Of a stretch of 64,000 bases of DNA, positions 50,301-63,800 are shown one piece after another. Numbering within the stretch: the first letter of the stretch is position 1; each line of letters opens with the position of its first letter. Below the pieces are notes generated by a model, which was not told the DNA's origin, ran no database searches, and was given only the letters and a program-made list of their open reading frames with translations. The position numbers were made by a program, and so were the translations under genes. Origin of the DNA: Stenopsyche tienmushanensis (taxonomy: Eukaryota; Arthropoda; Insecta; Trichoptera; Stenopsychidae); assembly GCA_008973525.1 (NCBI GenBank), contig WACJ01000516.1:1736001-1800000 (forward strand), in the 5' to 3' direction.

Positions 50301-51910
50301 ATTTATGGATATTTTAATGTGTGTTATATAAATTGTTTTTATGTTAAAATTTCAAATTTGAGATATTTATATTCCTTCAATATTTATTTCCAAGCTTAAA
50401 GTTTTATGGGTATTAAGTGGAGTGGGTAAGATATAGGTACAAAATAGTATAAAAAACCCATAAAAACCTCGCGGTAAAGCGGTTGATTGATAGTTATCGT
50501 AGTAGTAAATACTTGTATAACGCATGAATGATGATAGATTACTTAAACAGATAGTACACGATGTTCCTTTTTTGGGAACCATCAAACAGATATCGGAAAA
50601 TCTGTTTAGAAAGTTGAATAAAGGACAATGAAAGATTAGAGCTCTTAAAAGAAAAGATGTCCTCGGGGGAAATTGTATCATTTCGATCGAAGAAAAGTTA
50701 TTACAAGTGTCAATTCTTTGGATGAACTTTAAGAAAATCCTTTTGGGTGTTAGCGTATACATTTTGCTCGAACGTGCTGTATTTTATGGCTATGAACTTT
50801 GTAATTGTGGTTGTTTTGGAATACTTCCAATGCATAATAATTATTAGTTCATATCTAAGGCAAGTATTTCGTAAAATGTATTGATTATTTGAATGAACAG
50901 AAATCAATATCCAAAGCTGCACAATCGTGGCAATATGTATTAATACATATTGAGGTTTTAATATAAGATTAGTATTTTTCATTTGCTTGAAATCTGTATC
51001 TTTGAACTCTTATTGAACCCATATTTCTACTATTTCGTTATAATTCTAAAGTTTGTAAGCTATATTCATGTAATTCTTTGAATAACATCATTTTTATCTA
51101 TCTTGAAGGATTTTCAATATTCTTTTATACAACTAAATTTCAATGGCAAATGTAATAAAATAGCGCTATTGCAGTGAATTATTGGATGATTCAATTCGAT
51201 ATTAAAGAATGGTTGTATATTTATAAATCAAATATCTTTCATTCAAAATCATTCAGGTTTGAATAAATTAAATTTGTCGCGTAGAAAATAATGTATTATT
51301 TTTATCGCCAACGTCATATTATACTATCAAATACGTTTTCAAGGATAGTTTAATACCAACTGGATTATCCTTTTGAGAGTAATGAAACCAGTTTTTTTTT
51401 GTAGTAAAACGATGAAAAAGTTCAAATTTGCGAAATACATACTTTAAACTTTTTTCGGGAGTTGAATTTCCCGGGAAAAAACAACACTCGCGGGAGCTAA
51501 TTTTGGTATATTACATTACTTTTCGTGTCTTCGTGTAACATTTTTTTAATATTTAAAAAAAGCAGATTAAAAAAATGTGAACATCTGGGACATAAATTTA
51601 TCGCAAAATTACACGGACTATGTGCTCACTTGATATTTTGAACGTACATCCGAGATGTAGAGATGTATTTTACGTGTCTTGAAACTAAAGTTATATCAAC
51701 CGAGCTTGATACGTGTGATTTATTCAAAGGGATGTTCTTGCGAGTTGGAGTGCAAGGAAATGCAAAAAGTTGAAAGAAAATTGCATCTATTTTATTTAAA
51801 TCATGCTGCAGTTGCATGATGAGGTTACTCATTTACATTTTATGCATTAAATCCTTGATCTATCCAAATTTATTTATTAAAAAGATTATGTAATACGTCT
51901 ATCGTCTGGT

Positions 51911-51990
51911 GGTTACGTAAGTGAATTATTGCATGATGTGCATTACGTGTTGTTACGTGAATTTTCCGATGGAATTTCCAGCACGTAATC
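51911..51990. promoter_or_regulatory. Cluster of TTACGTAA-type bZIP sites
   Basis: Within 80 bp occur GGTTACGTAA, CATTACGTGT, TGTTACGTGA and GCACGTAATC, plus TTATTGCATG. RTTACGTAAY is the site for PAR-bZIP/NFIL3 factors (Pdp1, Vrille in flies) and close to CREB/ATF sites. Such spacing is unusual in AT-rich intron DNA and suggests an enhancer. Function is not shown by sequence alone. Confidence 0.3.
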
Positions 51991-53143
51991 CACTCAAAGA
52001 CCTCATATCTAGGTTGAAAAATTTAAATTTCATCAATTAAAGCATTCCCTATAAATCCAAATGGCATTTTCTAGTGTCGGTTTTCAGAAGATGGTAGACA
52101 CGCTTTACTGTCCCTTACACCGTCGACATGTTTGCGGTGGTTCAGATAGCTTTCACTTAACGGACAAATAGGTTCCAATATCAGATAAACCTATCTCCGC
52201 CAACAGCCATTGTAGGGTTGTATCGGTCCTGGGCCGTAAGCCCTGAACTTTTGACAGCATTTAGAAATACAAAGTGTACCACAAAACTATTCCTGCGATA
52301 TCGCATTTTCCTCGGATATCGAATTCGAGACGAGGCCACACAGAAAATATAATATCCGAAATGGGGTTGATGGAAGAGTATGATATTGGGGGGCAAAAGG
52401 AAACGTAATAAATAACGCTTTTATAAGGCAACTTCCTACTTCCACGCGTTGATCCTTTAGCTGAAAGCGTTTATTGCCACGACAACGATGTCCTATGAAA
52501 ATTATCATTAACCGAATAGTGTATACACGCATATAAGGCTTATTTAACACATTATATAATACAGCTTACAAATGTTCTCACTGAAATTCAACAAATAGGT
52601 TAACATATATATTATAGTAATATAAGAAATATATTATAATGTGTTGTTGATTTATAAAATAAAGCTATTTTATGATACATGAGAAATAACGCTGAAGTCT
52701 ATCTATATGAAACTGCCGAATATGAGGGTTGGTGGTTTCAACTGAAGTATATTCGTTCAGTGCATCTATGTGCAAATTACGCTGGTCATAACATACACAT
52801 GCTTGCAATATCGTATATATTAAATTACCTATTTGAGAAAATTTAATATTCAATTTCAGAATGTTCTATGAAACATAGAAAAATTACATAGATTACATAG
52901 AAAAATCCGTAATTTCTGAAAATCTTCCCCTAGACTACACCTACAACTAATCATGTTTCGTAACAAGTCATGTATGTATATTTTTTTTAATTACATTTAA
53001 ACATTAGAAATGGGTATTAGATCGCAAGTTTTTTGGCGTTTATGAGGTAAAATTGACGCGATAGAAATTTAAAAACTGAAAAGAGTCCGCAATTAACTGA
53101 ACAGAAAGACGTAAAAATAAAATACGATAAAAATCAAAATAAT

Positions 53144-53167
53144 GGATTTCTTTTGGGACAACCTAAT
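53144..53167 (-). repeat. Solo mariner-like terminal repeat
   Basis: GATTTCTTTTGGGACAACCT followed by AATATA. Reverse-complemented it starts TTAGGTTGTCCCAAAAGAAA after TA, resembling the termini of irritans-type mariners (and the end at 14217, TTAGGGTGTCCCATAAG). No partner repeat or transposase frame was found in the 600 bp on either side. Confidence 0.45.
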
Positions 53168-53370
53168 ATAAACTATAAAAAATGGTAAAGGAATGAATAC
53201 TTTTGTGATTTTTTTTGTTTTGTATGATGCTTAATGTGAAAATTTGGATTGTTAACAAGCTTTTTGTATCCATAAAGTATAATTGCATTTTGATTATTTT
53301 TTTAAGATCTGAACGTCCTTTATAAATTGTTTGTATTGATATAATTCTAATTTTAACCTTTTATTTTCAG

Positions 53371-53486
53371 CCGTCAATCAGGTGTTGGAGTCGTTGGATG
53401 ACATTTCTTGCATCCAGGACCAATCGTGTGACCATGACCTCTTCATAGGCCTTCTTGCAGATAGGCAGCTCCATTCATTGCTTGAG
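53371..53486 (+). CDS. CASK: CASK exon G: first L27 domain
   Basis: Two bases complete Ala, then VNQVLESLDDISCIQDQSCD, then HDLFIGLLADRQLHSLLE, ending on a whole codon. This is the N-terminal L27 domain of CASK, the helical module that in the family pairs with the L27 domain of SAP97/Dlg; the second L27 domain binds Veli/Lin-7. The vertebrate counterpart reads AVSQVLDSLEEI...LLDLYD. The next exon would continue with LYDKI-like sequence but is not within the window. The acceptor is TTATTTTCAG and the donor is GAG|GTAAAA. The 116-bp length (2 + 114) is consistent with the phase left by exon F. Confidence 0.96.
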
Positions 53487-56039
53487 GTAAAAATGTGACA
53501 CACACACGTTATATAAGACTTGTACTATCCGATTTCGTCGAATCAATTCTTTCGTATGCGTATTTCAATCGCCGAGATCGATTTTGTCGCACATGTGCGA
53601 AGTTCAAGTGAATTGGTTTATTTATAAAGGCGCGTTGGACAGGGTCCTAAATAGTGGGTAGAAAGGTAAATGTTGTCTTTTTTCGGTTCGACCTTTTGTG
53701 GCCTGACAAGCTCTTCTCCTCAGGCTCTACTAATTCAGATATATTGCCGCCGAAAGGAAACTCTCTTGCTTATTTATTGAAACCTTCGACGCTAACTCTA
53801 AGGTTTGCATATAAATCTCTCGTTTAATGTTCGTTTTCGTGGAGTTATGAATCACGCGCACTCTAACGAAATTGCTCGGACGTATATTATTTTCGCACCT
53901 GACAACTATAATACATACTTGATAGTAATTGGTAAGAGAGCATTTTGGCACTCAAATAAGTCTGCTTTGGGAATGAAATAGTGGTTTTTTTAAAGCAATA
54001 TCAGATGCTTTCATATGAAATGTCCGACTTTATAAGATCAAAATACAATTTTGCAAATATTGATTGAAGAGCACTTATTCTATAAATTTATCATCGTGAT
54101 AGTCTAAAGTCGAAATGATAGGATCTCAGTTGATATATTGATATATTGTTACATTTTAAATGGTAAAAAATCGTGCTTTTGGTCCTTATTAAAATAGTCC
54201 TTAATGTAATGTTGTTAACAGACTGCAAGAATGAATATTGCATAAAAAATTTGCTTGGCTGTCACACGATCATGACCTTTCTTGGAGCTTCTTTACGATG
54301 TATTTATTATCCTGTTTTTCTTCGGTTATCATACATTATCCATTTTCAGCGCAGATTACATTTCAATAGAGGTATCGCTTGATATCTATTAAGCAAAGAA
54401 TAAACTACCTCGAGTCGTTGGCGTTTATTTGCTTCAAAGGACAATGCTTTTCTAGATGTCTTTATCCTTTTTTGGATTGCATTGTATAAAACTGCAATAG
54501 CCATTTTGTTAAAATAATTCTAACATAATAATTTGATTTTGGGCTTATTTTCCACATCAATCTATTGAGATATATTTTTAAAATATCAATGAAATCTTAT
54601 GGTATTTCTATAAACAAAGAATTCTCCGACAGGATATATTTGGTACAAATTTAAACCTGGTAAAGTGAATAGAGTAAGTGAATTTATATCGTCGCGTCGA
54701 ATGCATAAAGTTGAAGTCCTCGTCAGCTAGCCAATTATAACACAAAGAGTTGGTAAAGGCAAAGAGTGAATATAAATGCATATGCACGCTAATAAATATG
54801 AACTTTTTGTTTACCCCAAATGTAGCCTACTAACCTAAATATTGAGTATATTAATAAAAGTTTGGCTGTTTTTGTTATGTTGATTGTTTCTGACATGTAT
54901 CTGTGGGAAACTGAATACAGAATGGCATATTTAGTCAATATGTCATCATGCCACTTTTAATTTCATATTTCTAAAATTTGAATCAAGAATGATCTAAATC
55001 CTAAACAAAATTGATCAAGGCGCTTAAATTATATGGAGATCATACTGAAAAGTATTACATCCAATCATATATATATATTAATAATAATATAAGTTAAAGA
55101 GAGGGATTCAATATTTCTTTTTGAAATTGCTTTTATATCATGTATTCCTTCTTAAGATCGTGTATAAATGCATTTTACTCGTAGTACAAATATTTCTAGC
55201 AGAGTTGATTAAATTTTACTAGGGAATTTGCAGTTTCCCGCTCGTAGCCGGTGGATCAAAGCCAGAAACAGAATGTTCCAATTATTTTGAACTGTCTTTG
55301 AAATAATTTTTTCTCGAGATTTAATTTAACGCCTTTCATCTTGTATAGTAGTGTAGTTGCTCAAATGGTTCAACACAGCAAAGATTTGACGCCCCGAGGC
55401 TCGGCAAGTTCTTGTTTTTGTTTTAGAAGCAGTTCTGTTTCTTTGTTATTTGTGCTGCAGAAGCCTAAATTCAGGTCGCAAACTTATGCTTTAATTTATG
55501 TACATTCGAGGAAATTTGTAATGAGATTACAGTATGTAATATGTGATCATTATCCCATATAATTGTATTATTATAATACAAATAATGTGAATTTGCGGCA
55601 TAGATATTTATAATTGGATTTGTTTTCGAAATTATCTAGAATCGCCATGAGTACCCACATGAGAGCAGGACTCTCATTTAGTTTTCCAGCCTAAAAAACT
55701 ACCCAGTATTTTTTTCTATTTTTTAAAATAATATTTAGGGGTCGCTACCAAGGTTCGAATTTTCATTAAAAAAATTAAAATTCTGTTTACCACTAACCTG
55801 TATTTATTAATATAAAACATAAGGACACCCTTTTAATATTAAAATCATAAATATTCAAGATACAAGCGTTGATTTTTTGGTATCAGGATATTTCTTTCTG
55901 TAAGTTTTTACTAACAAATATTGCTTTTGCTCTTCGTCGATTGTCATCAATTTATTATATTCCTTAATTTAGGTAACACCGCGCCCAGCAATATCATTCT
56001 TTGCAGCCTTAAAATCAGTCATCCTTCTAAGTTTCAACA

Positions 56040-56720
56040 TCTTTATTCAAAAACTGTGATGAACCCAATATTTGGAAAAATCGTAAAGAGTTGCTAGTTA
56101 CAAAGCCATCTATGCTCTTTTTTGGTGATGTTTTCGACATCAATGCTTTTTCTTTTCGGGCAATCTTTTACACCTTCGATTCTTAGTGACTACTATGTTT
56201 TGCTTATCTTTAACTGAAAGTTCGTCGTCAAAAAATGCAAAAGACACCAACTCCTCCTCCAAGCACCATAAATGGCCCAGTAGTTTTTTCATGGCAGCAT
56301 TGGCCATTATTTGGTTTATATTTTCAAAGGATATCAGATCTTTTAATAATTGTAAGGTGTTTCTTGGTGCTGAATATCCAACAGAGGCTTAAAACCAGTA
56401 TTTTATATATATTATGACTGTGAAAAGACAAATATCTTTCACTGTTTTCATATCCTTTTTTGTCAGTTTAAATTTAAAAAAAAAATGGAATAACACATAG
56501 TTTTAGCCATCCATTTAGGACGGTGAAGACCAGCAGGCCTCTTAAATGAAACTTCTTTTTCAGGAATTCCTCCCAAGTAAATGATGGAATGATTCAATGA
56601 CTCTTTATAGTCATCTCGAAGTTGATAAACTTAAAGTTGTTTTTGAGCAAAATAAATCCCGACTTTAGTAACATTTTCTATGATTTTTGAAGACGCGGTA
56701 TCAAGATACGATTTCATTAT
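56040..56720 (-). pseudogene. Decayed repetitive protein, probably transposon-derived
   Basis: Minus-strand frames, interrupted by several stops and frameshifts, give in order: YKESLNHSIIYLGGIPEKEV, FKRPAGLHRPKWMAKTM (about 56534-56499), TGFKPLLDI, MANAAMKKLLGHLWCLEEEL and VSFAFFDDELSVKDKQNIV (about 56310-56220), and SIDGFVTSNSLRFFQIL. The order and motifs (G..HRARWMAK, LW.L.EEL..LAFFD, K.IV) match a protein family found repeatedly in insect, hydra and other invertebrate genomes, usually annotated as uncharacterised and behaving like mobile-element cargo. I cannot name its biochemical function. It is clearly a dead copy. Confidence 0.5.
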
Positions 56721-56851
56721 TCCTACAAAACTGTTTCTTTCTTATTTTGTTGCTTTAATATTGTTAGTAAAAAAACGGCAGTCTACCGCGGCGATGTTTT
56801 TGCCAATGGTTGTAAAAAATTGAGATCTGTAAATTTACGAGGAGGATTCAA

Positions 56852-56964
56852 ATATAACCCGGAATTTGCTGTAAAAATGTATTAGTGATATATAAAAATA
56901 CTAATGGATTATCCTTTTTTTTCTACGCAGTTACCTTCATCAGAAAAAAATTCCATCGGATAGT
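56852..56964 (-). pseudogene. Mariner transposase C-terminus and 3' flank
   Basis: On the minus strand RWNFFSDEGNCVEKKG and a stop (56964-56909) correspond to the mariner ending RW.KCI...GDYVEK. The following non-coding tail (TATATATCACTAATACATTT, then ACAGCAAATTCCGGGTTATA) aligns along its length with the copy at 63453-63552. Upstream transposase sequence is not recognisable. Confidence 0.55.
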
Positions 56965-59900
56965 AACCTTTTTAATCTCGTCACTGTTTTCAATCAAGTT
57001 TAGTCGCGTGTTCCGAAGCCCTAGCTACCTTGTATCGAAAGTATATGACGCTTATTTAACAATAGTAACGTAAACTATTTGTAGACAAAAAATGTTTAGA
57101 TTTTAAATTAATGTCCATATGTGTAATTAATTAACATTATCAAAAATTAGCTTTGTACACTTAGGGCGCAAAATTTTGGTCGTTGCATCCCATACTATAA
57201 ATTCATCACAGGTTATTTTTCTTTTGTAAAATATCAGATTTTTATTTACAATGTGATTCAAAGATAATTATAAGAAAGTTCTATATTTAGGTGGCAAGTC
57301 TTAGCTAAGGGATGAATAAATTTAAATTCTTATTTTGGAAGTTCGTCATAGTAGCAACCACCCCTAAGTGAAAACTAATACTAAATAAGCAACTTTCATA
57401 TTTTTTTATCATTGTGTAAAGGTCAGAATATTCTGAAAATATTATCTTAAAGATTTTGCTAAAATATATAAATAAAGGCATCCTTAAGATTAGTTGGCGA
57501 ATATTTTCACAATGCATTGACTAAAATATCAACAAATCAGTTTTCTAATAATTTTGTAAGATTGAACATTGACGACTGCAATTTTAGCTTTGAATATTAA
57601 ACTATTTTATATATTTTGCGACTGATGTTAATAATATTACATTTGAATTGATTTACCGTCAATGCCTTAAAATTAAAATCGATTGGCTGTAATATGTGGT
57701 TGCCGTCGAATACATGTCTGCCAATGCTGGACATTAAATATGAATATTTTATTAGGAGATTGGATTTTGCTACAATTTGATCATGTGGCTAAAATATGTA
57801 GACTGTAGTCTATTAATTATGCTTGCGTTGGCGCCAATTTGCCACTTCAACGAGAGATCGATATTCTGCCGTTAATCCGTTACTGTTATGAGCGTTTCAA
57901 TATTATAGCCGTTTTAATACTAAGAAGACATTTTTTTCGCATGTTGATAGCATTCGTTGTATCAATAGATTTATATATTTATACAAAAACATTGGATTTT
58001 TTGGCCTAGATTGCGATTAGTATTTTCGAGCGTTTCGGATGTAATAAAGAAGAAAGACTTCATTTAATTTTTAGTTATTTATTCGACAGACATTGAAATT
58101 CAATAATGTCGGATTCTAAGCAAATGTACACGGTTTTATTCTTTTTATTTCGATTTGCTTCTCTGCGTTGTTTAATGAGGGTTTTTATCATTCGTCGGAA
58201 GGGATTTGGAGGGTTGATGACTACGTAAATTTTCGGAGCCTTTGACTCGAAGGCATCCAAGTTTGTCATTTATTCTTTTGTAGACTTTTTTATTACAGAA
58301 AATTCTATCCTTTGTCTATAGATGTATAAGATCTTTGGGAAGATCTATTCGAGTCGTCAGTGAAGTAATATCAAATGAGATGAAATTTTGGACTTTATAA
58401 TATAAGCATCGTTTGCTTCAAACGATCGTCTGTTTAAAGGATTATATTTTTGTAACGAGGATCAAGTAAGTCTTTGTAGATACTATGGAGACGTTTTTTG
58501 ATGTAAAAGGAGCCTTTTTGAACTTTTATTTTGCAGCGGATCGATGCATGAGACTGGGTATTAACGTATTAAATATGTTTAATATTCAGATGAACAAAAT
58601 GATGAGTGGCATTATTCAACATAATTATATGCGAATTTTATTATTTTGATTGCTTCAAAGATCCATTAATTTTACAAACATTTAATCTCTAGTCTATGTT
58701 GACGACCTTCAATAATTTAGTGCTTCCTGAAACTATAAATATTCGGACGATGAGCTCTTAGAATTCCCTGAACGTATTAAGTTTGAAAGGGCGATGGAAA
58801 ATTACACGAGTTGGTGAAAGCCCTTATTCAGTTATTATAATTAATATCAGCTCGTAATACAAGCCTATGAAAATATTTTATTTAAATCATGCATATGAGA
58901 TATTAATCTCATTTAAAATATTCCCGAGGAACATACACAATATTGATATAAATCGTTCTCGTGAATGCTTCAAGTGGTGAAAAGCGATCCCATTACTCTA
59001 GCAAAAATATTATAAAGCGAAATTTGCGCCTACCAAAAAAATATTGTCAGTAGTTTTCGGTATGAATCACAGCAGACAAAGTATGGATCTGAATATATCC
59101 ATTCATTGTGAATCCGCAAAAAACCTAAGAAGATCCGCTTTATCTGAAGGGTGAAAATTCATCCCGTGATAAAGGATACGTATGTGTTTCCGCCGTAGCA
59201 TACGGTAAAAGGATACAGGATTAGGTTCGTGTAAATAGAGCCTATCCGAATACCTGAAAAGCGCTGAAAAAATATCACGGAATTCTTGTGAACACCATGT
59301 GCCATTAATCTTATAGCGAGGCTATTTTTAAACAAAAAGCAGTTACATATTGTTGCTTTGTATCCGGCATGTCCGAGGATATGTTTTCATTTTTCTTCGG
59401 ATCTTGGCGTATTTTATTCCGGCTCCCGGAATGCCGGAGGAATCAAAAAAGGACGAAACGATCGTTTTTAAGGATACGTCTCGTGAAACTGGGCACAAAT
59501 TCGCACGGAATACGTTCCTCGGCATGAAAATCAAATGAACACGTCTTCTTTAAATTGTTTCCTTTCCGGAGAGATGAGGTTCAGAATTTCTATTCTTCAA
59601 CCTTTTTTTGAGCCGTGATGTTTCTTATCCATACGCAGTTGATTCTGAAAGGGTAGAAGATACATGTATTTGACTGAATCCACTTTTAGTAAGGGATGAC
59701 GTCAAATGAATAAATGTATATAATCAAATTTTGATCTGATATCCATCTGGGTAGGCAACAATATTACTTTTTCAGACAAGAAGTCTCAATATCATGCTCC
59801 TATATTGCGAAAGAACAACACTACATTTTTCTTCTATATTAATAAATCATGTATTCTAGATAGACAGGGAGATATGTGTTTGATAGATTGAAAAGCAACT

Positions 59901-62900
59901 ATTTCAAATCTGAATATAGGGGATAAAAATTCAAAAAGATCTTCTATAAAACATCGATTATGTCCTATTTAATACTGGCAAATATTCTATTCAATATTTA
60001 CTTAGCTCTTCATGTGTATAATTAAAATTTCTTCCTTTTAAGGTACAATTTAATTATTTTTAATGTTTTTTCGTATCTTGCGAATTCAAACTAACAAATG
60101 CATCATTGTTGCTGCAGCAAATATATACTAGAGCTATTTATTTGTAATAATACGTGTTTTGGATAATTTCGCAAGTGTTGGTCAACTATATTATATTGCT
60201 ATGTTAAGCGTCATATACGCAAATCATGAGTATTTTACATTATGTTAGTAATCTATTTTTTTAAATATAAAATTTATCTTTCAAATCTCTGCCTCGCCGC
60301 CTCTCTTTAATATTAAATAGAAAATGAACATTAGATTTATTTTACTTTCTATATAATAATGCAATAAAATAGATGATGAAATATGACAGAATGACTAATT
60401 GTTTTCCAGCCCAGTTTCTTGTTTTTGCCTTTAGTAATTTTTGCGGTTGGTTCAGTTTAGGGGGTTGAAAATCGCGAGCAACCCTTTAAGAGCATTGTCC
60501 TTGATTTCCTCGGCAAAAAGATAGCACGAAAATCAAAGTACAGACGTACCCAAAAGTTTAAGTCATCTCCTCGAATTTAAGTTTGAGGCAAAAAATGGCA
60601 AATTCAATCGAAATTCATCCTCAAGAATTGACTATATAATCTGAACAAACCAACATCAATGGTGGTATATTAAAAGCGTGTTTTTTAAAGAATTCTCAGA
60701 ATAGACAAATTCTCACATTTTGCTTCAAACTTAATTGATATTTCGTATATACGCACATACAAATTTGATTGATGTTATTTAGCACTACACGTCTGTTTAT
60801 CTGCAATTTACGCTTGAAAATGATTTAAAGATCTATAGGCTTTAAATTAGCACTATTTGTAAGTCATTGATATTCTTGTTTGTAAATAAATAAATCACAA
60901 TTTAAAATCATTTGGCATCATAATTTGTCCATTTTTGCTATTCGATATTTTACCATAAATTAGATGAATCCCCTTGGAATTAATTTTGCATTTATATTCA
61001 CATGCATTTTAACTTTTATATGTAAATTATAACATATTCCTATGAATGCCCATTGATTTTGCATCACGAGTGTGAAATATTACATGCTTAAGATATCCGT
61101 TGCTATTGAAATATCTTACCCTATTTGGAGAGACTTGAAAGCTTCATAGGGGTTGATGTTAAATTTGAGCTCGAATTTGGGTAAATGGCGATTCCTTGTT
61201 TAGTGCTCGATAAACCGATAACAACCTTAGCCACTCGACTTTTTGTAAATATCGTGATTCGGTATATATATATTGTTTATGAAACTTCTACATCCATTAT
61301 ATTAAAGGCAAGTGCTATATAAGTACCGAATTTACATGAAAAACTTTTTGATGCCATACAAACTATTAAATTTTATCAGAATGAAGTGAGCAAAATAAAC
61401 ATTTGGACAGTGAACGGTCTTTAGATTGAGTTCAATCGATATTATATACTTCATTAAAATTGCTTCTATGAGGCATTTCTATACAAGAGAGCAATGTAAA
61501 ATTTAAATATTAAATCTCGTATAACGTAGTGAGTTTGGTTTAAAAATTCTTGATACTTTTTAAAGTGCATATTGCAATTATTTCTTGATGTGATAAGTTT
61601 TACATGTAGAATGCTGGATTATTATAAAAATAAAGCTTATTGTCAACACTTTATTATTTAATTTTATTTGAACTCTGCTGTTAAACGATAAAATACTTTA
61701 TACTTTCAAAAACAGAATAAAGTAATAGCTCACCCCACTTTATAAATATAACCTTGATTTTATGTCGTAATAAATACATTTTAAACTTCATTGGGATGGG
61801 ATGAATTCGATACCACCTCTATTTTAAATAAATCCCATTATAATGAAATCTATTGTAGTTTAGCTTTATAAATGTATAAATATAGTCATAATGGATAACG
61901 CAGGGGTCAAAGCTTTTCTGACAGTGAAAGCTTTTATGCTTGTATTTTTGCCATATAAAAGCTTGATTGATAGACAAATTTCATAGCCTTGAACCTTCAA
62001 CAATTTGGATGAAATTCAACCCAGTTTTCCTGTTTTTTTCCTCTCGAAATAAATTTGAATAGGATACGTATTATTTAAGAAAACTTCTTGAAAGTCAGCA
62101 GGGGTTGTGTGAGTTGTTGAACACGTTGAAACTGGAAAATGGCATTAGATCTCTCGCACATGTCAAGGCCAGATTTAGTTCAAAACTATTTTAGCGGCGT
62201 GAATGAATTGCGCTTATCTGTTTTTGTATCGCTTGTAGCGTTTAGCGCGACGTTGAGTGAATCCGAACACAATGGAAACATTATTTTCAGGACTGAGAAT
62301 ATTTTCGCTTCAATATACACCATTGAATGCTGGATTATTTGACACTTCTCACTTAGTGTGATTTCAATGGGCAATGATCGATGGTGGAACATGCGGATAA
62401 AATTTGCAAAAAATACATTTACGGCTTGATAGATGGTCCATATCGCATTTCGTTTGTATATCTCTAGTAACCAAGATATCCATTTATTCATGATGTACAT
62501 TCATGAATGGCTCAGCCCAAGGCATCGAAAGTGTTATAAGTGTTGTTTATTTTCTTCCCCGACATCCATTACACATTTGCGGTAATTCCTTAATGCATAT
62601 ACATTTAGGGAACTTTGCCAAAGCATATATTTTTTTTTGCACGCAAAAAATCACGTTATAGTGCGTGAACTTTGCATTAAGACGTAATGCGTGTATATTT
62701 TCGTGCTCTTATTTATCTGGGGATTCGAGCAATAATGAAAGGTTAAGTGTTTATACGAAAGAAGTTGTAAACCCTTTTCTTCCCGTGTGTTTACCTGTTT
62801 CATTAATTTAGTTTATCCTTCGAACATGCTCGGTGTTCGAATCGTTAAAAAGGAAGAGCACATATACGGAAGGCTTTGTCTTTCCTTCCTCTACAAAAGG

Positions 62901-63452
62901 AAAACAGGATGTGAAAAACAAACACTAGGCAGACGAGAGCGCATGCGCACGCCACTTTTCTTTTCGGGCATGCGCTCCATATGAATAATTCTGTTAGGGA
63001 ACTGATTTCATTCGAATTAATATTATGTATTATTAATAATTCAATTTAGTAAAAATACAAATAACGAGATGAAAAACAACTTATTTTTGCCATTTTGTGC
63101 ATGCCAAAATCGGAATGCAGACATGTAGGAATAAAAATAAGATTATTCTTCTTTGCTAAGAAATTCGCCTTTAAAATATTTTCTGACCATCTTTTTCCTC
63201 CTTTTTGAACTTTCTGCGATCCGATAGTAAACGCACACGCGTGAAGCTATCCGTAGGGCGTATCAGCGTACACGTAGGGCTAGACATGGTGCCACCTGGA
63301 AACTCTAGGTTAAGCCCAAGTAGGCGATTGTAGAATGTAAATTTCATAGATATGGCCTTTTTTCTTAATTTGTTATTAAAAAGAAACCCTATTTATGAAT
63401 TGGATTGCATGTGGCTAAACTGTGATGACGATATTAATACAAGGGTATTTTA

Positions 63453-63580
63453 AATATAATCCAGAAATTTTGCTGTACAAATTCATTAGTGATATATAGA
63501 TATACAAATGGAGTATCTTATTTTTCTACATAGTTTCCTTCATTAGAAAAACATTTATTGCATATCGCTATTCATTTATA
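63453..63580 (-). pseudogene. Mariner transposase C-terminus, second related copy
   Basis: The minus-strand frame reads IAICNKCFSNEGNYVEK and a stop at 63520-63518, matching the family C-terminus (..KCI...GDYVEK). It shares the downstream tail with the copy at 56852-56964 at most positions, so both derive from the same mariner subfamily. It is truncated upstream. Confidence 0.55.
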
Positions 63581-63717
63581 GGAATATAAACAAAGCATTT
63601 ATCTATACTTCGTTCGAAAAGATATTTTCGTTGAATTATTCAGAGAAAACATTGTAAAAAGATCTATTTTGATCAAGAAATATTTGTTGAAAAATTAAGT
63701 CAAAAGGGCTGGAATGG

Positions 63718-63800
63718 GTCCGCAAAAAATTACTATTCACGAGGGGGTCCGCGAAAAAAAAATACTCAAGAGGGTGTCCGCGAAAGAATTTTTGCAAATT
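63718..63800 (+). repeat. 29-bp tandem repeat, about 3 units
   Basis: GTCCGC recurs at 63718, 63747 and 63776, an exact 29-base period. Units read GTCCGCAAAAAATTACTATT.., GTCCGCGAAAAAAAAATACT.. and GTCCGCGAAAGAATTTTTGC... A shorter inverted relative (TTCGCGGACCCCC..CTTCGCGGAAA) lies at 5251-5284. Confidence 0.7.

Larger units (their letters stand above)
47385..53370 (+). other. CASK: 6-kb CASK intron (exon F to exon G)
   Basis: Phase-1 intron with acceptor CCTTTTATTTTCAG. It contains an 11-base C run at 48183-48193, a cluster of four ACGTAA-type bZIP-like sites at 51911-51990 and a mariner-like terminal repeat at 53144-53167. Open frames at 50367-50762 and elsewhere on the minus strand match nothing I recognise. 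No gene is seen. Confidence 0.9.

Noticed and set aside
50367..50762. 131-codon minus-strand open frame, the longest in the window
   Set aside because: Composition is typical of AT-rich chance frames (Phe/Ile/Leu/Tyr-rich) and nothing is recognisable in it.
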